Origin: Aestuariibacter salexigens DSM 15300
GTDB lineage: Bacteria; Pseudomonadota; Gammaproteobacteria; Enterobacterales; Alteromonadaceae
Assembly (NCBI RefSeq): GCF_000429145.1
Contig: NZ_AUBH01000007.1
Location: 186,001 to 250,000 of the forward strand
DNA: 64,000 nt
Reading direction: 5' to 3'
A model generated the notes under the pieces. That model was not told the DNA's origin and made no database searches. It saw nothing but the letters and a program-made list of their open reading frames with translations. Both the position numbers and the translations under genes were made by a program. Shown piece by piece: positions 55,335-64,000 of the stretch. Position 1 is the stretch's first letter. Each line of letters starts with the position of its first letter.

Positions 55335-56210
55335 ATGAACACATTGTGGATTCATAAGCTGGACAGACACCCGCAGCTTTACGGTTTTTGCGCGTTCGCT
55401 CTATACGTTCTCATCAATAACACTATCAATGCTACGTCTGAATGGATGGAAGCAAACCGCGGTGGTGAACCGGCGATTGCCTTATGGGAACCTTTTTGTT
55501 GGGAATATACCAGCGCGTTGAGTACCTTTCTGCTGTTGCCATTGCTTGTATTATGGTTTCGCCGCTACCCTCCTCGTTTTACCGGCATTGTCACTCAAGT
55601 CGTCGCACATCTTATTGGCACCTTAATATTTTCAGCATTACACATATTTTTCATGGTGGTCATGAGAAAAGCGGTCTATCACTTCGTCGGAGGGCACTAT
55701 AACTTTGGCGATGTAGGAATGGAGTTCTTGTATGAATACAGAAAAGACGCCTGGGGATATGTGCTGGTTTACGTCCTGTTTCATGTGTTTCAGTTTGTCT
55801 ATCGCCGACTAAAAGGAGATGCTTCTCTTATTGCAGAAGAGGGTGAAGAGAGTGAAGACTTACAAACAGAAAACAAGTCCAGTTGCCCGGAACACCTTTT
55901 GGTGAAAAAACTGGATAAAGAGTTTCTGGTCAAAGTCGCTGACATTGAATATCTGGAATCGGCCGGAAATTACGTCAATTTACACAGTAAAGGACGTATT
56001 TATCCCTTCCGCGGTACGCTGGGGACGCTGACTGAACGGCTCGCACAGAAAGGGTTTCATCGTATACATCGCTCACTGAGTATCAATATCCATTTCGTGC
56101 AAAGTATCGAGGCTAAACCGAGTGGGGATGCCGTTGTGACATTACAATCGGGTGTCAATGTCAATATGTCCCGACGTTATCGGGATGGGTTTAAACAGCT
56201 TATGAGTTGA
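55335..56210 (+). CDS. Membrane-anchored LytTR-type transcriptional regulator
   Basis: The 291-residue protein has about four membrane helices in its first 165 residues, an acidic linker (about 172-186) and a C-terminal LytTR DNA-binding domain (about 190-290; VKKLDKEFLVKVADIEYLESAGNYVNLHS split, then HRIHRSLSINIHFVQSI and MSRRYRDGFKQL). It probably senses a membrane or outside signal and controls the divergent acyltransferase gene. GAGGG precedes the ATG at 55335. Its end is one base from the convergent acyltransferase gene. Confidence 0.9.
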   Translation: MNTLWIHKLDRHPQLYGFCAFALYVLINNTINATSEWMEANRGGEPAIALWEPFCWEYTSALSTFLLLPLLVLWFRRYPPRFTGIVTQVVAHLIGTLIFSALHIFFMVVMRKAVYHFVGGHYNFGDVGMEFLYEYRKDAWGYVLVYVLFHVFQFVYRRLKGDASLIAEEGEESEDLQTENKSSCPEHLLVKKLDKEFLVKVADIEYLESAGNYVNLHSKGRIYPFRGTLGTLTERLAQKGFHRIHRSLSINIHFVQSIEAKPSGDAVVTLQSGVNVNMSRRYRDGFKQLMS

Positions 56211-56211
56211 G

Positions 56212-57948
56212 CTAGCTACGATAAAACTGCTGAAAACCGTTACCCATATACAATTTCATCAGTTTTACAGGAGCGTTATCGAGATCAACACTTAATAATA
56301 GTCCGGGCGTATCGTTAAAATTTTTATCCAGTCCCAAAGCATGAAACCGTGCGCCCAGTTTCATGTAGTGTCGCAATAACACGGGGATATCCTTCCCATC
56401 CGTCTCAATGCCAGCCAATAATGCACTGAGGTCACTTGTCATATCATTGGAGTTGACGGCATCCCGACACTCCGGGTGTAAGTCGAACATAAAAGGGAAG
56501 CGCGGGTTCACGTTGTCAGGGTGCTGGACCAGTATTTCTCTTATCAGCGCGACGCTGCGTGGATCGTACAGTTTGCTTAATGACACCGTGCCATACAGTG
56601 TGCGATAGCAAGGAAACTTACACACAAATGCGCCGATTCCCCGCCATAGAAGATACAGACCCTGATAGCTTCGTTGGTATTCAGGTATAAGAAAAGAGCG
56701 GCCGAGCTCCAGGCAGGGTTGCTGCTGGTTAATAAAATCGGGCTGAAAATCAAACATTCGTGACAGGTATAAACCGTCAAGCCCTTGCTTTTTGAGCAAA
56801 TGGTCCGTCTGGCCCATTCGATAAGCACCGATAAGCCGACGTGACTTACGGTCATATGCAAACAACTGTGTGTACGTTGCATCAAAATGGTCAGTATCGA
56901 TTGGCGCACCGCTGCCTTCATTATGCTGACGAAAAACCAGCTCTCTTAGTCTGGCAATATCCCGAACCGTGTTTGGAAGCTGCTGCTGCGTGCCGTAATA
57001 CACGGCAAAGTGTTTATAGTCGAACAGGTGCTGGTGCGCTGGCAGCAACGCGAGCTCACGCTCAATGGTATCTGTACAGACAGGGGCAGCCAGCGGTTGA
57101 TGCTGGGTTACTGCATCAGGTGGCCAGCTGTAGCGCCACTGTGGCGACTGTGCATAGCACAACGCACGGCATACAACAGTATGATGAATACTGTCAGCTT
57201 GTTTGCAAAGCTTCTCTGACGGTACAGGTGAACCGCAGGCAATTGAGATGGTCGCACCTTGTTTATTAAGAAGTTCTCTGGCCAGCATCAACAGTCTGAA
57301 GCGGTAATAAACACGTCCCAGACGATAGAACAATGGACTATTAAGGCCGTCGACAAAAACCGGCAAAAACGCTGCCTGTGTGCGCTGGATAAGGGTCCCT
57401 GTAATCCGGTTCCAGTGATGATCGGTGATGCGTCCTTTATCTTGTCGAAAATAGGAAACCCGCCCGGCAGGAAATATCAGCAGGGCGCCCTGCTGTTTCA
57501 GGTGTTTGACAGACTGACGCAAAGACGCGGCGTTTTTGGGATTACCCTCGGCCAGAGGATCGGTGTAAATGAAGTAATCATTCAGCTCAGGGAATAGCTT
57601 TAGACCCTGATTGGCCAGCACTTTTAAATCGGGTCGCACGGTTGCGATATATCTGGCCAAAATCACCCCCTCCAGACCACCAAATGGATGATTGCTGGCG
57701 ATCAGCAAGGGCCCGCTGCGGGGTATTTTCTCGGTCAGTGCCTCTAGTCCTTGCAGGTTTATATCCAATATCTGCAACAGTCGGTCAGCAAAGTCCTCTT
57801 TACTCAGGCCCTGCATATTGTGTTGTCGATAAAGAGCATCCATACGTCGGATACCCAGAAGCGAATCAACCAGACTTATCACGAATCGGGTTGCTCTCCC
57901 TCGACGGGATGATGCAATGAGATTTAGCAGACTAATGCGCTGAGACAT
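56212..57948 (-). CDS. Two-domain acyltransferase, probable ornithine lipid synthase (OlsF-like)
   Basis: The 578-residue protein joins two acyltransferase domains. The N-terminal lysophospholipid-acyltransferase-like part (about 55-280) has the ASNHPFGGLEG motif (about 84-94) and FPAGRVSYFR near 158-167. The C-terminal hemolysin/OlsB-type domain (about 310-520) has the LRELVFRQHNEGSGAPIDTDHFDATYTQL segment (split), GAYRMGQ, LELGRSFLIPEYQRSYQGLYLLWRG (split) and YGTVSLS. This order, an OlsA-like then an OlsB-like domain, is that of OlsF, which makes ornithine lipids alone. Activity on ornithine is inferred. Confidence 0.82.
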   Translation of the reverse strand: MSQRISLLNLIASSRRGRATRFVISLVDSLLGIRRMDALYRQHNMQGLSKEDFADRLLQILDINLQGLEALTEKIPRSGPLLIASNHPFGGLEGVILARYIATVRPDLKVLANQGLKLFPELNDYFIYTDPLAEGNPKNAASLRQSVKHLKQQGALLIFPAGRVSYFRQDKGRITDHHWNRITGTLIQRTQAAFLPVFVDGLNSPLFYRLGRVYYRFRLLMLARELLNKQGATISIACGSPVPSEKLCKQADSIHHTVVCRALCYAQSPQWRYSWPPDAVTQHQPLAAPVCTDTIERELALLPAHQHLFDYKHFAVYYGTQQQLPNTVRDIARLRELVFRQHNEGSGAPIDTDHFDATYTQLFAYDRKSRRLIGAYRMGQTDHLLKKQGLDGLYLSRMFDFQPDFINQQQPCLELGRSFLIPEYQRSYQGLYLLWRGIGAFVCKFPCYRTLYGTVSLSKLYDPRSVALIREILVQHPDNVNPRFPFMFDLHPECRDAVNSNDMTSDLSALLAGIETDGKDIPVLLRHYMKLGARFHALGLDKNFNDTPGLLLSVDLDNAPVKLMKLYMGNGFQQFYRS

Positions 57949-58036
57949 GGCGTGAAGGGTCTATGCTTTTAGTGGATTAATTCAGGACTATGAATAAGTA
58001 AAATACTGCAAACGTGCAATAAAGCCCAGATGGTAT

Positions 58037-58065
58037 TTCTCAGCAGAGCTGCAATCAGGCATAAT
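58037..58065 (+). promoter_or_regulatory. Possible sigma-70 promoter of pyrC
   Basis: TTCTCA at 58037-58042 and CATAAT at 58060-58065 are 17 bases apart, about 31 bases before the pyrC ATG. In E. coli pyrC transcription starts just upstream of the gene and start-site choice responds to pyrimidine pools; the GCGCAGG after the -10 here could allow similar control, unproven. Confidence 0.4.
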
Positions 58066-58096
58066 GCGCAGGTTTGGTTACTTGGGTCAGATCATT

Positions 58097-59134
58097 ATGC
58101 AAACACTCACCATTACTTCACCAGATGACTGGCATCTGCATTTCCGCGATGGCGATATGTTAAAAGAGACGGTACCTGCAACGGCGCGCTGTTTTAAACG
58201 TGCTATCGTGATGCCGAATCTTGTTCCGCCGGTGGTGAATGCGCAAATGGCGACGGAGTATAAGCAGCGGATCATGGAGGCGGTGCCTGCAGGAGCCGAG
58301 TTTGAACCCCTGATGACACTGTATTTGACTAATCAAACGACGCGACAGGATATTAAAGACGCCAGGGCTGCCGGGGTAACGGCGTGTAAGCTCTACCCAG
58401 CTGGTGCCACGACCAACTCAGACGCCGCGGTAGAAGGCATTGACGCGTTGTTTCCGGTATTTGAAGAAATCATGCAGCAAAACATGTTGTTATTGGTCCA
58501 TGGTGAAGTGACTGAGGCTGAGATTGATATCTTTGACCGTGAAAAAGCGTTCATCGACAAATATCTGCAAAAGATTGTCAGCACATTTACCGACCTCAGA
58601 GTCGTGTTTGAACACATCACCACCAAAGATGCCGTTGATTTCGTTGTGGCCAGCTCTGATAACGTGGCGGCAACTATTACGCCTCAGCATTTGTTGCTTA
58701 ATCGCAATGATTTGCTGGTGGGCGGGATCAGGCCTCATAACTACTGCCTGCCGGTGCTGAAACGTAATACGCATCAGCAGGCGTTACGAAATATTGTCGC
58801 CAGCGGCTCGCCCAAGTTCTTCCTGGGCACAGATTCTGCGCCACACGAGCAGCACAAAAAGGAAAATGCCTGCGGCTGCGCTGGCTGTTACAGTGCGTGG
58901 AGCGCGATTGAGCTTTATGCTCACGTGTTTGAAGAGCTCGGCGCACTGGATAAACTGGAAGGGTTTGCCAGCCATTACGGGCCTGATTTTTATGGTTTGC
59001 CGCGTAACACATCAACCCTCACACTGATTAAACAGGAATGGCAGATCCCAACTTCCATCACACCGCCAAGCGGTGAGCCTATTGTACCGTTTTTTGCTGG
59101 TGAAACAGTGAGTTGGAAACTGCAGCAAAGTTGA
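58097..59134 (+). CDS. pyrC: Dihydroorotase
   Basis: PyrC converts carbamoyl-aspartate to dihydroorotate in pyrimidine synthesis. From the ATG at 58097 the protein is 345 residues and starts [26 protein letters not shown] (split) with the HxH zinc motif at about 14-16. The carboxylated Lys is in [14 protein letters not shown], then HGEVT, FEHITT, and the catalytic Asp in [11 protein letters not shown], with [15 protein letters not shown]. Class II E. coli type. The frame extends upstream without family similarity. Confidence 0.96.
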   Translation: MQTLTITSPDDWHLHFRDGDMLKETVPATARCFKRAIVMPNLVPPVVNAQMATEYKQRIMEAVPAGAEFEPLMTLYLTNQTTRQDIKDARAAGVTACKLYPAGATTNSDAAVEGIDALFPVFEEIMQQNMLLLVHGEVTEAEIDIFDREKAFIDKYLQKIVSTFTDLRVVFEHITTKDAVDFVVASSDNVAATITPQHLLLNRNDLLVGGIRPHNYCLPVLKRNTHQQALRNIVASGSPKFFLGTDSAPHEQHKKENACGCAGCYSAWSAIELYAHVFEELGALDKLEGFASHYGPDFYGLPRNTSTLTLIKQEWQIPTSITPPSGEPIVPFFAGETVSWKLQQS

Positions 59135-60000
59135 CGTTTTGTATAGCATGTAAAGCAGGGACGAGACACTTCAGGATAGAAATTCGCCAGTGGCGCTGGC
59201 TGGTGGCGTCGCTGTGCTTGTGTTTTTTCTTACGAGCACAAAGCAATACGATGCAAATAGACGGTAACGAATACTGGGTCTTAACCAACCTTGAGCCACC
59301 GTTTAGTCAGTTGGATGAAAGAGGTCGGCCTACCGGATACACCGTTGAATTAGTGGAAGGGATCCTCAACTACGCTGGGGTCGACCAGATGGTGTTAGCG
59401 GCGCCCTGGGAACGTATTCTCAAAGAGGCGCGGGTTAAGCCTAATGTGTTTGTCTTTGCGTTAGCCAGAACGCCGGAAAGAGAATCCCAATATCATTGGA
59501 TAACGCCGATAACCGCAAACGTATACGGGATCTATGGGCGTGCAGCAGAAAATAAGTTCAGGGTCCTGTCTGACGTGTCAGAGTTCGGCTCGGTCGCTGT
59601 GCTCAAAGGTGATTTTAGAGAAGCAATTCTGCGCGCTGCGGATATCGATGTTAAGACATATCCTACCTGGCTCGATGCCGTTGATGCTCTGGTCGAAAAG
59701 CAGGTAGACGGGCTATTTTTTTCCGATTTCGGGTTGGTTTTGTTTTGTCGAAGATTGCAAAAAGCGTGTAGCGATCTCAAACGGTTATATACCTACGAAC
59801 TGGTCACCACGTATCTGGTTATGTCAAAACTGGACAGTAGTGGCAGCGAAGTTAAACATTTTCAGGATGCGGCTAAAGCATTTAAGGCCACCAGTGATTA
59901 TCAGTCGATAGTGGACAAGTGGCTAACTATCTATCAACAGGACCAGGTTGGCCCGATGCATGAAGCAAACGGCGTAGTAAATCTTTGGTCTAAAAAGTAA
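59113..60000 (+). CDS. Periplasmic substrate-binding-like protein
   Basis: The 295-residue protein has a hydrophobic signal-like segment at about 28-43 ([14 protein letters not shown]), then an SBP_bac_3-like fold: [31 protein letters not shown] (split), the PWERILKEA helix, [11 protein letters not shown] and a second lobe with [13 protein letters not shown]. The motif PWxR...RTPxRE...HW is shared with the SBP-like protein at 45681-46505. The TTG start lies inside the end of pyrC (22-base overlap); a TTG at 59131 is an alternative. dbpA follows after 13 bases. Confidence 0.75.
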   Translation: METAAKLTFCIACKAGTRHFRIEIRQWRWLVASLCLCFFLRAQSNTMQIDGNEYWVLTNLEPPFSQLDERGRPTGYTVELVEGILNYAGVDQMVLAAPWERILKEARVKPNVFVFALARTPERESQYHWITPITANVYGIYGRAAENKFRVLSDVSEFGSVAVLKGDFREAILRAADIDVKTYPTWLDAVDALVEKQVDGLFFSDFGLVLFCRRLQKACSDLKRLYTYELVTTYLVMSKLDSSGSEVKHFQDAAKAFKATSDYQSIVDKWLTIYQQDQVGPMHEANGVVNLWSKK

Positions 60001-60013
60001 CGAGAAATACACG

Positions 60014-61399
60014 ATGAGTCTTGCCTCGCAACTTGCGGCGTTGAATCTTATTACGCCATTGCAGCAGCAACTCCTTGAAATGGGGTTTGCCGAGCTGACG
60101 CCCGTGCAGCAGCAAGCAATTCCTGAGATCCTCAAGCATCGGGATGTGATGGCGAAAGCGGCGACCGGTAGTGGCAAGACACTGGCATTCGCGATTGGTA
60201 TTTTACAGCGACTGGACGTTGAGGTGCCGTTTCCCCAGGCGTTGGTACTTTGTCCTACCCGTGAACTTGCCGAGCAGGTGGCTAATAGCATCAGACAGCT
60301 GGCCCGTAAACTGTCCAACACCAAGGTGCAGGTTATTTGTGGTGGTACGCCTATTGGTCCACAAATTCAGTCACTTAAACATGGCTCCCACATCATCGTC
60401 GCGACGCCGGGCAGGTTGCTGGCTCACCTGAGAAAGCGACGGATAAACCTGAATGCTTTGCAGCAGGTCGTGCTAGATGAAGCTGACCGCATGTTGGACC
60501 TTGGTTTTGAGCAAGATCTTATTGATATCATGGGGATGTTGCCCGTACGGCGGCAGACCCTGCTGTTTTCTGCAACATTTCCAAGCGCTATAGAGCCGGC
60601 CTGTCAGCAGTGGCTGCAAGAACCAATAAGTATTGATGTAACTGATACTCAATCAGCACCGGACATCGAATTTCTCAGCTTTCATAATCAGCAAAGTCGC
60701 AAAGCTAACGCTGTGGCAGCGATATTGAGTGAATTTCAACCGAGTTCTGCAATACTGTTTTGCCCAACCAAACAGATGGCAAGAGACCTTGCCGCTGATT
60801 TACAGGAGATGCACATTGCCTGTATGGCCTTGCATGGCGATATGCAGCAAGCGGCGCGAAGTGACGTGCTGGCGTGTTTTGCCAATGGCAGTTGCAACCT
60901 ATTGATAGCGACAGACGTTGCAGCCCGTGGACTCGATATTGAGCACGTTGACATGGTGCTGAATGTCACGGTGCCGGATAATCAGGAGACCCTTGTTCAC
61001 AGAGCTGGTCGCACAGCCCGGGCAGGCGCCAGCGGCCGCTGTGTGACACTAGTTGAAGACCATGAACAGCCAACATGGCGCAGGTGTTGTGAAGAGCTGG
61101 CAATAGACGCAAAACCTAAAGGTATCGCTAGCTTACGATTTCATTTAAACCGCATTGTCACGCCTGACTTAGTGACGCTATACCTTGACGCCGGTAAGAA
61201 AGCTAAACTCAGGCCTACAGATATTCTTGGCGCACTCAGCAAAGAGGCTGAGGTGCCAGCTGAAGATATTGGTAAAATTCAGATCGCAGCGAATCACTCC
61301 TACGTGGCAATTAAGCTACGCAGTGTGAAACGAAGCATGAAATTTCTGCGTGAAAACAGGCTGAAAGGAAAAAAAGTGCGAGCCCGAAAGCTGCGATAG
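60014..61399 (+). CDS. dbpA: ATP-dependent RNA helicase DbpA
   Basis: DbpA is a DEAD-box helicase for large-subunit assembly, targeted to helix 92 of 23S rRNA. The 461-residue protein has the Q motif, motif I ATGSGKT (about 50-56), PTREL, DEAD (about 156-159), SAT (about 190-192), the HRAGRTAR motif and the C-terminal DbpA RNA-binding domain (about 385-460; LYLDAGKKAKLRPTDILGALS and IGKIQI). The basic tail KGKKVRARKLR ends the protein. It sits in a run with pyrC. Confidence 0.95.
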   Translation: MSLASQLAALNLITPLQQQLLEMGFAELTPVQQQAIPEILKHRDVMAKAATGSGKTLAFAIGILQRLDVEVPFPQALVLCPTRELAEQVANSIRQLARKLSNTKVQVICGGTPIGPQIQSLKHGSHIIVATPGRLLAHLRKRRINLNALQQVVLDEADRMLDLGFEQDLIDIMGMLPVRRQTLLFSATFPSAIEPACQQWLQEPISIDVTDTQSAPDIEFLSFHNQQSRKANAVAAILSEFQPSSAILFCPTKQMARDLAADLQEMHIACMALHGDMQQAARSDVLACFANGSCNLLIATDVAARGLDIEHVDMVLNVTVPDNQETLVHRAGRTARAGASGRCVTLVEDHEQPTWRRCCEELAIDAKPKGIASLRFHLNRIVTPDLVTLYLDAGKKAKLRPTDILGALSKEAEVPAEDIGKIQIAANHSYVAIKLRSVKRSMKFLRENRLKGKKVRARKLR

Positions 61400-61409
61400 C
61401 TGACGGATA

Positions 61410-61449
61410 TTCCGTAGCACGCGATGACGCGCGCTACGGAAATTTTATT
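61410..61449 (+). terminator. Terminator after dbpA
   Basis: A long stem with TTCCGTAGC (61410-61418) pairing GCTACGGAA (61433-61441), and inner CGCG pairs around an ATGA loop, is followed by TTTTATT. It also separates the convergent M13 peptidase gene. Confidence 0.8.
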
Positions 61450-63520
61450 ACCAGATTTTTACCCGTTCTTCCGGTGCCAGATACAACGCATTCTGAGGCG
61501 TAACATCGAATGCCTCGTAGAACTCAGGCACATTGCGCAGCGGTCCATTGGTTCTGAACACGGCTGGCGAATGAGGATCGGTGTTCACCTGATTGCGTAG
61601 CGCTTCATCACGGTACTTACTGGCCCAAACCTGAGCGAAGCCGATGAACACACGTTGATCACCAGTGAACCCATCTAACACAGGGGCAGGCTCGCCTTGC
61701 AGCGACAGCTTGTAGGCTTTGTGAGCAATACTGATACCGCCCAGGTCGCCGATATTTTCACCAAGTGTGAATTCGCCGTTGACGTTGAGGCCTTCCATGA
61801 CTTCGAATTGATCATATTGGGCAACAAGTTTGCCAGTGCGCTTTTCAAACTCTTGTTTATCGGCATCTGTCCACCAGTTACGTAGCACGCCGTCACCGTC
61901 AAACGTACTTCCAGAGTCGTCGAAACCGTGGCCAATTTCATGGCCTATTACCGCACCAATGCCTCCATAGTTGACCGCATCGTCAGCCTGCATGTTGAAA
62001 AACGGCGGTTGCAAAATGGCAGCGGGGAACACGATTTCGTTCATTGGCGGATTGTAATAAGCATTTACCGTCTGAGGTGTCATCTGCCACTCGGTCTTGT
62101 CTACAGGACCGCCCTGTTTATCCAGCATTTGCTGATATTGGGCATCTGCCGAGCGCATCAGATTGCCAAACAGATCATCTTCAGCAACGGTTAGAAGTGA
62201 ATAATCACGCCATTTGTCAGGGTAACCAATCTTGGGCGTAAACTTAGCCAGTTTGTCCAGTGCCTGCGCTCGTGTTTCGTCGGTCATCCAGTCCAGTTCT
62301 TTGATACTTTGCTCATAGGCTTTAAGCAGGTTAGCGACCAGTTCTTCCATACGAGCTTTGGCTTCTGGTGGGAAATGCTGCTTAACATATACTTTGCCGA
62401 TGATCTCACCAACATGGGCGTTTAACAGACTCACTGCGCGACGCCACTGCGGCTCCTGCTCTTCTACACCCCTTAATACAGCGCCGTAAAATGCGAAATT
62501 CGCCTTATCCAGCTCTTCACTTAGGCGTGTGGCACTTGCATTCAACAGGCCCCACTTCAGATAGGTTTTCCAGTCTTGCAGAGATACAGACTGGATGATG
62601 CCATCAAGCTCACGCATATAGTCCATTTGAGTTACAACCAGTCCATCAAGATCCGTTAGCTGTGCCTCTTGCAGATAGGCAGACCAGTTGAAATTCGGCA
62701 TCAGCTCGTTGAGTTCAGCCACCGGCACTTTGTTATAGAGCGCCACCATGTTTCTGGTTTGCTCTTTTTTCATGTGCTGTTCGGCAAGCCGGGTCTCCAG
62801 TGCCATGATCATATCCGCACTTGCCTGTGGCGACTCGAAACCTGCCAGTTCAAACATGCGTGCGATATGCTCAACGTAGGCATTGCGAATCTCAACGCTG
62901 GCGTCGTCCTCGTTGAAATAATATTCACGCTCAGGCAGGCCAAGGCCAGCCTGCCAGCTGTAAATCATATAGGTTGATGGGTCTTTGAAATCGACGTACT
63001 GGGCGGTATTGAATGGTGCGCCGAAGCCGTATTTGCTGGCTCGGGCAAAATACGCTGCCAATGCATCATAGCTGTCAATGTTATCGATAAGCTCAAGCTG
63101 GGGCTTGAGTGGTGCTATGCCCAATGCATTACGAGCCTCATTATCCATATAAGAGCGATATAAATCGCCGACCTTTTGCTCATCGCTACCATCGGCAAAG
63201 TCACCTTCAGCTGATGAGCGGATGATGTTCATTACATCGTCTTGTGCTTCGTCTCGTAAAATAACAAAGCTGCCGTAACTGGATTTGTCTGCGGGTATAG
63301 TGAGATTATCGACCCAAGCACCATTTACATAGCGGAAAAAGTCATCGCCGGGATGCACTGAGGTATCCATATTTTCAACATAGACGCCAGAATCCAACTG
63401 CGTCACAGGGGCCTGTTCATCGCTGGTTGCCGACTGAGGTGTCGTTGTCTCAGGTGCAGGGCTACAGGCTACCAGACCGCCTAATGCGAGTGCGGTAACA
63501 ATCGTGTGTTTTCTAAACAT
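61448..63520 (-). CDS. M13 (neprilysin-type) metallopeptidase lipoprotein
   Basis: The 690-residue protein has a lipobox LVAC (Cys19) followed by a Thr/Pro/Ser/Glu-rich linker. The M13 peptidase fold follows: the N-terminal helical domain with GDDFFRYVNGAWVD (about 58-71) and the catalytic domain with VIGHEIGHGFDDSG, the HExxH zinc site at about 527-531, and the ENIGDLGG motif near 587 with the third ligand. The C-terminus (residues 656-690) has NTDPHSPAVFR and NVPEFYEAFDV. A periplasmic or outer-membrane peptidase for oligopeptides. Confidence 0.95.
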   Translation of the reverse strand: MFRKHTIVTALALGGLVACSPAPETTTPQSATSDEQAPVTQLDSGVYVENMDTSVHPGDDFFRYVNGAWVDNLTIPADKSSYGSFVILRDEAQDDVMNIIRSSAEGDFADGSDEQKVGDLYRSYMDNEARNALGIAPLKPQLELIDNIDSYDALAAYFARASKYGFGAPFNTAQYVDFKDPSTYMIYSWQAGLGLPEREYYFNEDDASVEIRNAYVEHIARMFELAGFESPQASADMIMALETRLAEQHMKKEQTRNMVALYNKVPVAELNELMPNFNWSAYLQEAQLTDLDGLVVTQMDYMRELDGIIQSVSLQDWKTYLKWGLLNASATRLSEELDKANFAFYGAVLRGVEEQEPQWRRAVSLLNAHVGEIIGKVYVKQHFPPEAKARMEELVANLLKAYEQSIKELDWMTDETRAQALDKLAKFTPKIGYPDKWRDYSLLTVAEDDLFGNLMRSADAQYQQMLDKQGGPVDKTEWQMTPQTVNAYYNPPMNEIVFPAAILQPPFFNMQADDAVNYGGIGAVIGHEIGHGFDDSGSTFDGDGVLRNWWTDADKQEFEKRTGKLVAQYDQFEVMEGLNVNGEFTLGENIGDLGGISIAHKAYKLSLQGEPAPVLDGFTGDQRVFIGFAQVWASKYRDEALRNQVNTDPHSPAVFRTNGPLRNVPEFYEAFDVTPQNALYLAPEERVKIW

Positions 63521-63526
63521 AGTGTG

Positions 63527-64000
63527 TTACTTCTTTGCGAATTTAAAAATGAAACGGTCAGTTTTACCCCTGAGCGCCGGGTCAAACACTGACTTCGTGT
63601 AATCGTCGTCAGCATTAGCAAGGTAATAGGCTTGCTCGACCAGTCTAAACCCAGATTGAGAAAATTGGTATTTGACTCTTTTCGGATCAATACGATGCAG
63701 CGTATTTGATGCTTCATCTCCTGATCCTGCTTGCCCGATATGGTCGATAACGACAAAAACGCCGTCGTCCTTGAGTATGCGATGGATCGTGCTTAACGCA
63801 GCTTGATAATCTACCGCCTCTGACCTCAATACAACGGTTTCACCGTCACGTTCATAATCGGTAAAAAACAAATCGTGATAGCTTAATGAGGCAAATGCGA
63901 GGTCAACACTTTTGTCTGTCAGAGCAATGGCCTCAACGGCCACATTGTCCAGACGTTCAACATTACTCAGTCGATTATCTTGCGTGCGTGTTTGTAAGTC
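63527..64000 (-). CDS. SAM-dependent methyltransferase (5' end cut by window)
   Basis: The frame is open from base 64000 to the TAA at 63527, 157 residues, and continues beyond the window. It has DKSVDLAFASLSYHDLFF, a typical methyltransferase core strand, and the DYQAALSTIHRILKDDGVFVVIDHIG segment (split) that matches the conserved late strand of class I methyltransferases. The SAM-binding glycine motif lies outside. GTG at 63943 is only an internal codon. Its substrate cannot be read from this fragment. It sits 6 bases upstream of the M13 peptidase gene, so they are likely co-transcribed. Confidence 0.85.
   Translation of the reverse strand, partial: DLQTRTQDNRLSNVERLDNVAVEAIALTDKSVDLAFASLSYHDLFFTDYERDGETVVLRSEAVDYQAALSTIHRILKDDGVFVVIDHIGQAGSGDEASNTLHRIDPKRVKYQFSQSGFRLVEQAYYLANADDDYTKSVFDPALRGKTDRFIFKFAKK

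Noticed and set aside
1-64000. CRISPR arrays, tRNA or rRNA genes, insertion sequences, prophage
   Set aside because: No regularly spaced identical repeats, no cloverleaf or rRNA-like sequence and no transposase, integrase or phage structural protein was found on reading both strands and the translated frames.

Overview
The window comes from the chromosome of a marine-type gammaproteobacterium, most likely Alteromonadales (Alteromonas / Aestuariibacter-like). This rests on gene content and order: rpsF-rpsR-rplI, an intact queG-nnr-tsaE-amiB-mutL-miaA-hfq-hflX-hflK-hflC superoperon, Rsd, Zur, a MutL without the endonuclease motif (the type used with MutH), folE/folM, and an OmpA with thrombospondin type-3 repeats. 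No phage, insertion sequence, CRISPR, rRNA or tRNA gene was found. Coding density is high and no intergenic gap exceeds about 290 bases. rpsF is cut by the left edge and a methyltransferase gene by the right edge.

Layout. 1-1127: ribosomal proteins S6, S18 and L9 with a strong terminator, and no room for priB. 1156-3303: an ECF sigma factor, a one-helix membrane protein (putative anti-sigma) and a secreted DUF4097 beta-solenoid protein. 3407-6059: dnaB and, convergent, an OmpA-family porin. 6206-8065 (minus strand): rsd, zur, a possible 32-residue peptide gene, cheX-like and yjbQ. 8209-10972: nudC, hemE and a small anchored protein. 11053-13112 (minus): a Cof-type phosphatase and queG. 13111-23645: the nnr to hflC superoperon, with an extra secreted CBM9-like gene between mutL and miaA. 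23775-27584: an unusual operon of a fused 2-oxoacid dehydrogenase E1, a FabD-like acyltransferase and a GNAT. 27805-33942: AbgT transporter, hemH, DUF4112, DUF2237, ubiG, htpX, a REP-like repeat and a GST. 33949-39782: the four-gene ligase-associated DNA repair cassette, arranged as two divergent pairs. 40067-45691: a secreted subtilase, aguB/aguA-like genes and an acyl-CoA synthetase. 45681-49448: an SBP-like protein with folM, folE, a TPR lipoprotein and a small zinc ribbon protein. 49692-53920: aldo/keto reductase, two more SBP-like proteins, lipocalin, DinB-like and YjdM. 53983-57948: a membrane acyltransferase divergent from a membrane LytTR regulator, then a two-domain acyltransferase resembling the ornithine lipid synthase OlsF. 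58097-61399: pyrC, a fourth SBP-like protein and dbpA. 61448-64000: an M13 peptidase lipoprotein and a partial methyltransferase.

The most interesting part is 23775-27584. A single-chain E1 alpha/beta enzyme with altered thiamine-diphosphate motif residues is translationally coupled to a FabD homologue that keeps the Ser-His pair but has lost the arginine that binds the malonyl carboxylate. No E2 or E3 gene is adjacent. I infer a dedicated acyl-generating and acyl-transferring route for a non-carboxylated acyl group. Other points of interest are the possible coupled small ORF between zur and cheX, the ECF/DUF4097 module, the CBM9 insertion in the mutL operon, four orphan periplasmic-binding-like proteins within 15 kb, and the OlsF-like fusion.
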